From Nitrospirota bacterium (GTDB taxonomy: Bacteria; Nitrospirota; 9FT-COMBO-42-15; HDB-SIOI813), in NCBI GenBank assembly GCA_020851375.1, contig JADZCV010000037.1:1-35482 (forward strand): DNA of 35,482 nucleotides. Direction: 5' to 3'. The notes beneath the pieces were generated by a model. It was given only the letters and a program-made list of their open reading frames with translations, was not told where the DNA came from and did not search any database. Within the stretch, counting starts at the first letter, position 1. Each line of letters opens with the position of its first letter. The translations under genes and the position numbers were made by a program. Below are positions 31,726 through 35,482 of the stretch, one piece after another.

Positions 31726-33840
31726 ATGATTCATAAAGTAGATGCTGAAATAGGTGGGAAGACGCTGTCCCTCGAAACAGGGTGGATGGCAAAACAGGCT
31801 GACGGCGCAGTAGTTGCGAGGTATGGTGACACTGTTGTATTGTCAACTGCCGTAGCCTCTAAACAGATCAGACAGGGGATAGATTTTCTCCCGCTGACCG
31901 TAGACTATCAGGAAAAGTCATATGCTGTAGGCAGAATCCCCGGCAGTTTTTTCCGCAGGGAGGGGAGGCCGACGGAGAAGGAAACTCTTACAAGCAGACT
32001 GATAGACCGGCCGTTGAGACCACTCTTTCCAAAAGGTTATTACAATGATACGCAGATTATTTCGTATGTCCTGTCAGCAGATTTCGGCTATTCAACAGAT
32101 CTGCTTGGAATTACAGCATCGTCTGCGGCCCTTTTTATATCACAGATACCTTTTAATGACCCGGTGGGTGCCGTTCGTGTAGGTTATATCAATGGAGAGT
32201 TTATCATTAATCCGGGATTTTGTGAGCTTGACAACAGTGATCTTAATCTTGTGGTTGCCGGCACTCGTAATGCTGTGATGATGGTAGAAGGCGGCGCCAA
32301 GATGGTGCCTGAGGAGATTGTTTTAAGAGGCATTGAGCTTGCACATGCTGAGATTCAGAAACTGATTGATGCACAGATTGAGTTGAGGAGACTCATCGGA
32401 CGTGAAAAGATACCGGTGACAGTCAGCGTCATTAATGAGGGACTTGTTGCAGATATTGAGAAGCTGTCACTTGAGAAAATAGTAGATGCATTGGTTATTC
32501 CAAATAAGACACAGCGTCAGGCTACTCTGGATGCTATCCTTGATGAGGTACTCGGCCAACTGAATCCGGAGGGAGCAGAAGGAGAGAAGAGCAGGGATAT
32601 CAGGACTGTTTTTCACAAGATTGAAAAGAGAGAGATGCGGAGGATGATACTTGCCAAAGGGGTAAGGGCGGATGGCAGGGGGCCTGCAGACATCAGAACA
32701 ATAACCTGTGATGTCGGGATCCTGCCAAGGACTCATGGCTCAGCCCTGTTTACAAGGGGCGAAACTCAGAGTCTTGCTGTAGTGACTCTTGGTACAGCGG
32801 ATGATGAACAGTTCGTTGAGGCGCTTGAAGGAGAGTCTACCAAGGCATTTATGCTCCATTATAATTTCCCGCCATTCAGTGTAGGCGAGGCCAGGCAGCT
32901 TCGCAGTCCGGGCAGGAGAGAAATAGGGCATGGAGCGCTTGCTGAACGTGCAATAAAACCGATTATCCCAGGCAAAGATGCATTTCCGTACACACTCAGG
33001 ATTGTCTCAGATATCCTTGAGTCAAATGGATCATCATCTATGGCGACTGTTTGCGGCTCTTCGCTGGCACTTATGGATGCAGGAGTACCCATCACGGCGC
33101 CGGTCGCAGGGATTGCGATGGGGTTGATAAAGGAAGGTGACAATATTGAAATATTATCGGATATCCTGGGTGTTGAAGATCATCTTGGCGATATGGACTT
33201 TAAGGTTACAGGTACTGCGGATGGTGTGACGGCCATACAGATGGACATGAAGATTGCGGGAATCACTACTCAGGTTATGGGCAGGGCGCTTGAGCAGGCG
33301 AGGAAGGGAAGACTGCATATACTTGACAGGATGATTGCGGCAATTGCTGCCCCGAGGGCATCGCTTTCCGCCCATGCCCCCAGGATATTTACTATGAAAG
33401 TTAAACAAGGCAGGGTTGGTGAGGTTATAGGGCCAGGCGGAAAGATGATAAGAAGTATTATCGAAAGGACAGGCGTTAAGATTGATATTGATGACTCAGG
33501 GTTGATCACAATAGCGTCTACGGATGAAGATGCCGCCAATAAGGCAATTGAGATTATAAGTAAAATTACAGAAGAAGTTGAGGTTGGAAGGATATATCTT
33601 GGAACCGTCAGAAAGATTATGGAATTCGGGGCATTTGTTGAGATACTTCCACGTACGGACGGTCTTGTCCATATATCCCAGCTTGCTGATTTCAGGGTGA
33701 ACAATGTCTCTGATATAGTTCATGAGGGGGATGAAATTATTGTAAAAGTGCTGGAAGTAGACAAGCAGGGAAAGATACGCCTCAGCAGGAAGGATGCGAT
33801 GAGGGAAAAAGGGATCAAGGATGAAAAGAGCGGCTCGTAG
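31726..33840 (+). CDS. pnp: polynucleotide phosphorylase
   Basis: Phosphorolytic 3'-to-5' exoribonuclease of mRNA decay. The 704-residue protein has two RNase PH domains (the first with DFLPLTVDYQEKSYAVGRIPG and RLIDRPLRPLFPKGY, the second with GTADDEQFVEALEG, FPPFSVGEA and SDILESNGSSSMATVCG), a KH domain (about 565-620, VIGPGGKMIRSIIERTGVKI) and an S1 domain (about 620-690, GTVRKIMEFGAFVEILPRTD then GLVHISQLADFRV). AGGGGG lies upstream of the ATG, 25 bases after rpsO with no terminator between. Its stop is directly followed by the M16 gene start, with no gap. Confidence 0.98.
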   Translation: MIHKVDAEIGGKTLSLETGWMAKQADGAVVARYGDTVVLSTAVASKQIRQGIDFLPLTVDYQEKSYAVGRIPGSFFRREGRPTEKETLTSRLIDRPLRPLFPKGYYNDTQIISYVLSADFGYSTDLLGITASSAALFISQIPFNDPVGAVRVGYINGEFIINPGFCELDNSDLNLVVAGTRNAVMMVEGGAKMVPEEIVLRGIELAHAEIQKLIDAQIELRRLIGREKIPVTVSVINEGLVADIEKLSLEKIVDALVIPNKTQRQATLDAILDEVLGQLNPEGAEGEKSRDIRTVFHKIEKREMRRMILAKGVRADGRGPADIRTITCDVGILPRTHGSALFTRGETQSLAVVTLGTADDEQFVEALEGESTKAFMLHYNFPPFSVGEARQLRSPGRREIGHGALAERAIKPIIPGKDAFPYTLRIVSDILESNGSSSMATVCGSSLALMDAGVPITAPVAGIAMGLIKEGDNIEILSDILGVEDHLGDMDFKVTGTADGVTAIQMDMKIAGITTQVMGRALEQARKGRLHILDRMIAAIAAPRASLSAHAPRIFTMKVKQGRVGEVIGPGGKMIRSIIERTGVKIDIDDSGLITIASTDEDAANKAIEIISKITEEVEVGRIYLGTVRKIMEFGAFVEILPRTDGLVHISQLADFRVNNVSDIVHEGDEIIVKVLEVDKQGKIRLSRKDAMREKGIKDEKSGS

Positions 33841-35109
33841 ATGCGAAATGCCACTTTTTGCAAAGAGCATCTTGACAACGGCATAAGGGTCGTTGCAGAG
33901 CGTATCCCTGCAGTAAAGTCCGTGTCACTCGGCATCTGGGTCTGTGCAGGATCAAGAGATGAACAGGAAAAAGACGCAGGCATATCTCATTTCATTGAGC
34001 ATATGTTCTTCAAGGGCACTGCACACCGCACTGCACATGACATTGCCCTTGAGATAGACTCGCTCGGCGGCGAGCTGAATGCCTTTACAACCCGGGAGAC
34101 AACTACATTTTACGTAAAGGTCATTGATGAACACCTTTCCAGGGGTATTGAAATCATCTCAGACCTCTTTCTTCACTCTTCCCTTGCCAGAAAGGATATG
34201 GAGAAGGAAAAACAGGTTGTTCTCGAAGAATTAAAAATGGTCGAGGATGATCCTGAGGACTATATTCATGATATGCACTCAAGGCTTGCCTGGGACGGTA
34301 ACCCTCTTGCGAGGCCTATTGTCGGAAGCGTTGATACGATTCAGGGCATAAGCCGCAACAGCATGCTTGATTATATAAAACGTCATTATCATCCCTCCGA
34401 CATTATCATATCTGCAGCAGGAAATTTCGAATTTACAAACCTTCTGAATCTGTTAAACAAGAGTCTGGGTAAATTAAGGCGTACTGTTAAAGAGAACAGG
34501 CGGGACAAGCCGGAGCTTAAGAACGGTATAGTTGTAAAGAATAAGAGTATTGAGCAGATTCACCTGTGCCTCGGCACTCTCGGACTCCCCCAGAATGACA
34601 GGAAGAGATATGCCTTATATGCCCTGAATTCAATACTTGGCAGCAGTATGAGCTCGAGGCTGTTTCAGGAGGTGAGAGAGAAACGCGGGCTTGTGTACAG
34701 CATATATTCATATCTCTCATCTTTTACAGACAGCGGGCTTATAAATATCTATGCAGGCACCAGTAAGGAGTCTCTGTCTCTGGTTCTTGAACTTGTGATG
34801 AAAGAGATAAAGAGGATCTGCAGGGACGGGATCTCGAGGAAGGAGATGAACAGGGTAAAGAATCAGATGAAGGGTAATCTGATGTTAGGCCTTGAGAGTA
34901 CGAGCAACCGTATGAGCCGTATAGCCCGTGATGAAATTTACTCCGGAAGGTTTTATACACCTGATGAAATTATAGGTGAGATAAACAGGATTACGCCTTC
35001 ACAGATTCAGTCGCTTGTAAATGACCTGTTCAAGTCTGAATACCTCTCCCTTGCGATTCTTGGTCCTGTCAAGAAAGATGTCGTATCAGAAGATCTGCTG
35101 ATAATCTGA
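33841..35109 (+). CDS. M16-family zinc peptidase
   Basis: A 422-residue pitrilysin-like protease. The inverted zinc motif HFIEH is at residues 50-54 (GISHFIEHMFFKGT), and EKEKQVVLEELKMVEDDP carries the third ligand Glu. The second half has the GSSMSSRLFQEVREKRGLVYSIYSY segment of the C-terminal domain. No signal peptide is visible, so it is probably cytoplasmic. This gene commonly follows pnp in bacteria; its substrate is unknown. The ATG directly abuts the pnp stop without a strong Shine-Dalgarno, so it is probably coupled. Confidence 0.94.
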   Translation: MRNATFCKEHLDNGIRVVAERIPAVKSVSLGIWVCAGSRDEQEKDAGISHFIEHMFFKGTAHRTAHDIALEIDSLGGELNAFTTRETTTFYVKVIDEHLSRGIEIISDLFLHSSLARKDMEKEKQVVLEELKMVEDDPEDYIHDMHSRLAWDGNPLARPIVGSVDTIQGISRNSMLDYIKRHYHPSDIIISAAGNFEFTNLLNLLNKSLGKLRRTVKENRRDKPELKNGIVVKNKSIEQIHLCLGTLGLPQNDRKRYALYALNSILGSSMSSRLFQEVREKRGLVYSIYSYLSSFTDSGLINIYAGTSKESLSLVLELVMKEIKRICRDGISRKEMNRVKNQMKGNLMLGLESTSNRMSRIARDEIYSGRFYTPDEIIGEINRITPSQIQSLVNDLFKSEYLSLAILGPVKKDVVSEDLLII

Positions 35110-35415
35110 GAAATCAGTTGCAGAAAGAAAATTGTCCCTGAAAAATGACTGCCAGTTTGATGACGCAATGGGTGCAGATGCGGATGATATATTTGCACGG
35201 ATGGAGTATGCGACTGACACAGGATGATAATTGGAGTTGAGGCAGACTTTGAGATAAGAGACATGCACGCTGGTCCGACGGACAGAAGGACATGGACAGT
35301 CGTTGATTTGATGTATCAACCGAGTGACAGACGTGAATTCAGCGCCGGCTATGGAATAGAAGATATAAATGATGCATCTAATGTTGTGTGGTTGAAAGTG
35401 GAACAGCAGTTTTAA
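35108..35415 (+). pseudogene. remnant of an outer-membrane barrel protein
   Basis: No intact gene fits here. The open frame at 35224-35415 encodes 63 residues ending VWLKVEQQF, a C-terminal Phe and strand pattern like the end of an outer-membrane barrel (WTVVDLMYQPSDRREFSAGYG). Just upstream, another frame continues DDIFARMEYATDTG to a stop at about 35204. Joined by a one-base shift, the two read as one protein tail, FARMEYATDTG followed by MIIGVEADFEIRD. So this looks like a frameshifted 3' fragment whose 5' part is gone. A short live gene from 35224 is less likely: no Shine-Dalgarno and no signal peptide. Confidence 0.55.
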
Positions 35416-35437
35416 GAATGTTCGAGATGGATAGTTT

Positions 35438-35482
35438 TGGCTGGGGGACGAGGGCTCGAACCTCGATAGACAGATCCAGAGA
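35438..35482 (-). tRNA. partial tRNA, probably tRNA-Gln (anticodon CUG)
   Basis: Only the 3' part is in the window. On the minus strand the T arm is CGAGG-TTCGAGC-CCTCG, then TCCCCCA, discriminator G and an encoded CCA; UGGGG starts and a G discriminator are typical of tRNA-Gln. The anticodon loop at the very edge reads CTCTGGA, giving anticodon CTG. The closing base pair of that loop looks like a T-T mismatch, which lowers certainty about the isotype. Confidence 0.75.

Overview
The window is a stretch of chromosome from a Gram-negative bacterium. It encodes outer-membrane barrels, a LolA-like periplasmic protein, an RND-type exporter and lipoprotein-type leaders. The gene content (glyQ/glyS pair, CysM-type cysteine synthase beside ppdK, nusA-infB-DUF503-rbfA-nrnA-truB-rpsO-pnp-M16) and the many short palindromic repeats suit Nitrospirota or a neighbouring lineage. 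That placement is an inference from gene style and order, not a database match.

Layout. Positions 1-350 hold two copies of a composite palindromic repeat; a third lies at 10968-11149. Two small genes follow: a two-helix membrane protein (444-650) and a winged-helix protein (831-1064) with possible operators upstream. A long + strand run, probably one operon, is driven by a near-consensus promoter at 1221-1250: glyQ, glyS, cysM, ppdK, ribD, ribE. The predicted transcription start coincides with the glyQ start codon, so glyQ is probably leaderless. Palindromic repeats sit inside the 3' end of glyQ, in frame inside ribD, and between ribD and ribE.

From 9711 to 15995 the genes are on the minus strand. 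One group is an MMPL/RND exporter, a LolA-like carrier and an outer-membrane barrel, which together look like a hydrophobe or lipid export route. Its promoter is followed by operator-like palindromes. The second group is a porin and a miniature PstS-like binding protein. Divergently on the + strand come wrbA and the double-strand-break repair pair addB-addA, then a tiny Pro/Ala-rich lipoprotein closed by a bidirectional terminator. Facing it are an RRM RNA-binding protein, an FKBP/SlyD-like isomerase with two plausible starts, and tRNA-Leu(CAA).

From 25097 to 35109 lies the conserved transcription/translation cluster. It starts with a promoter and an intrinsic-terminator-like attenuator in the nusA leader, and continues nusA, infB, DUF503, rbfA, nrnA, truB, rpsO, pnp and an M16 peptidase, with several overlaps and non-ATG starts. 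rimP, often found before nusA, is not in the window. The right end holds a frameshifted outer-membrane protein remnant and the 3' part of a tRNA, probably tRNA-Gln(CUG).

I found no CRISPR array, transposase gene, phage genes or rRNA. No obviously new multi-gene defence or metabolic system is visible. The least ordinary signals are the coding-sequence palindromes, the leaderless glyQ, the nusA attenuator, the two-start FKBP protein and the exporter triad with its operator and purine/pyrimidine tract.
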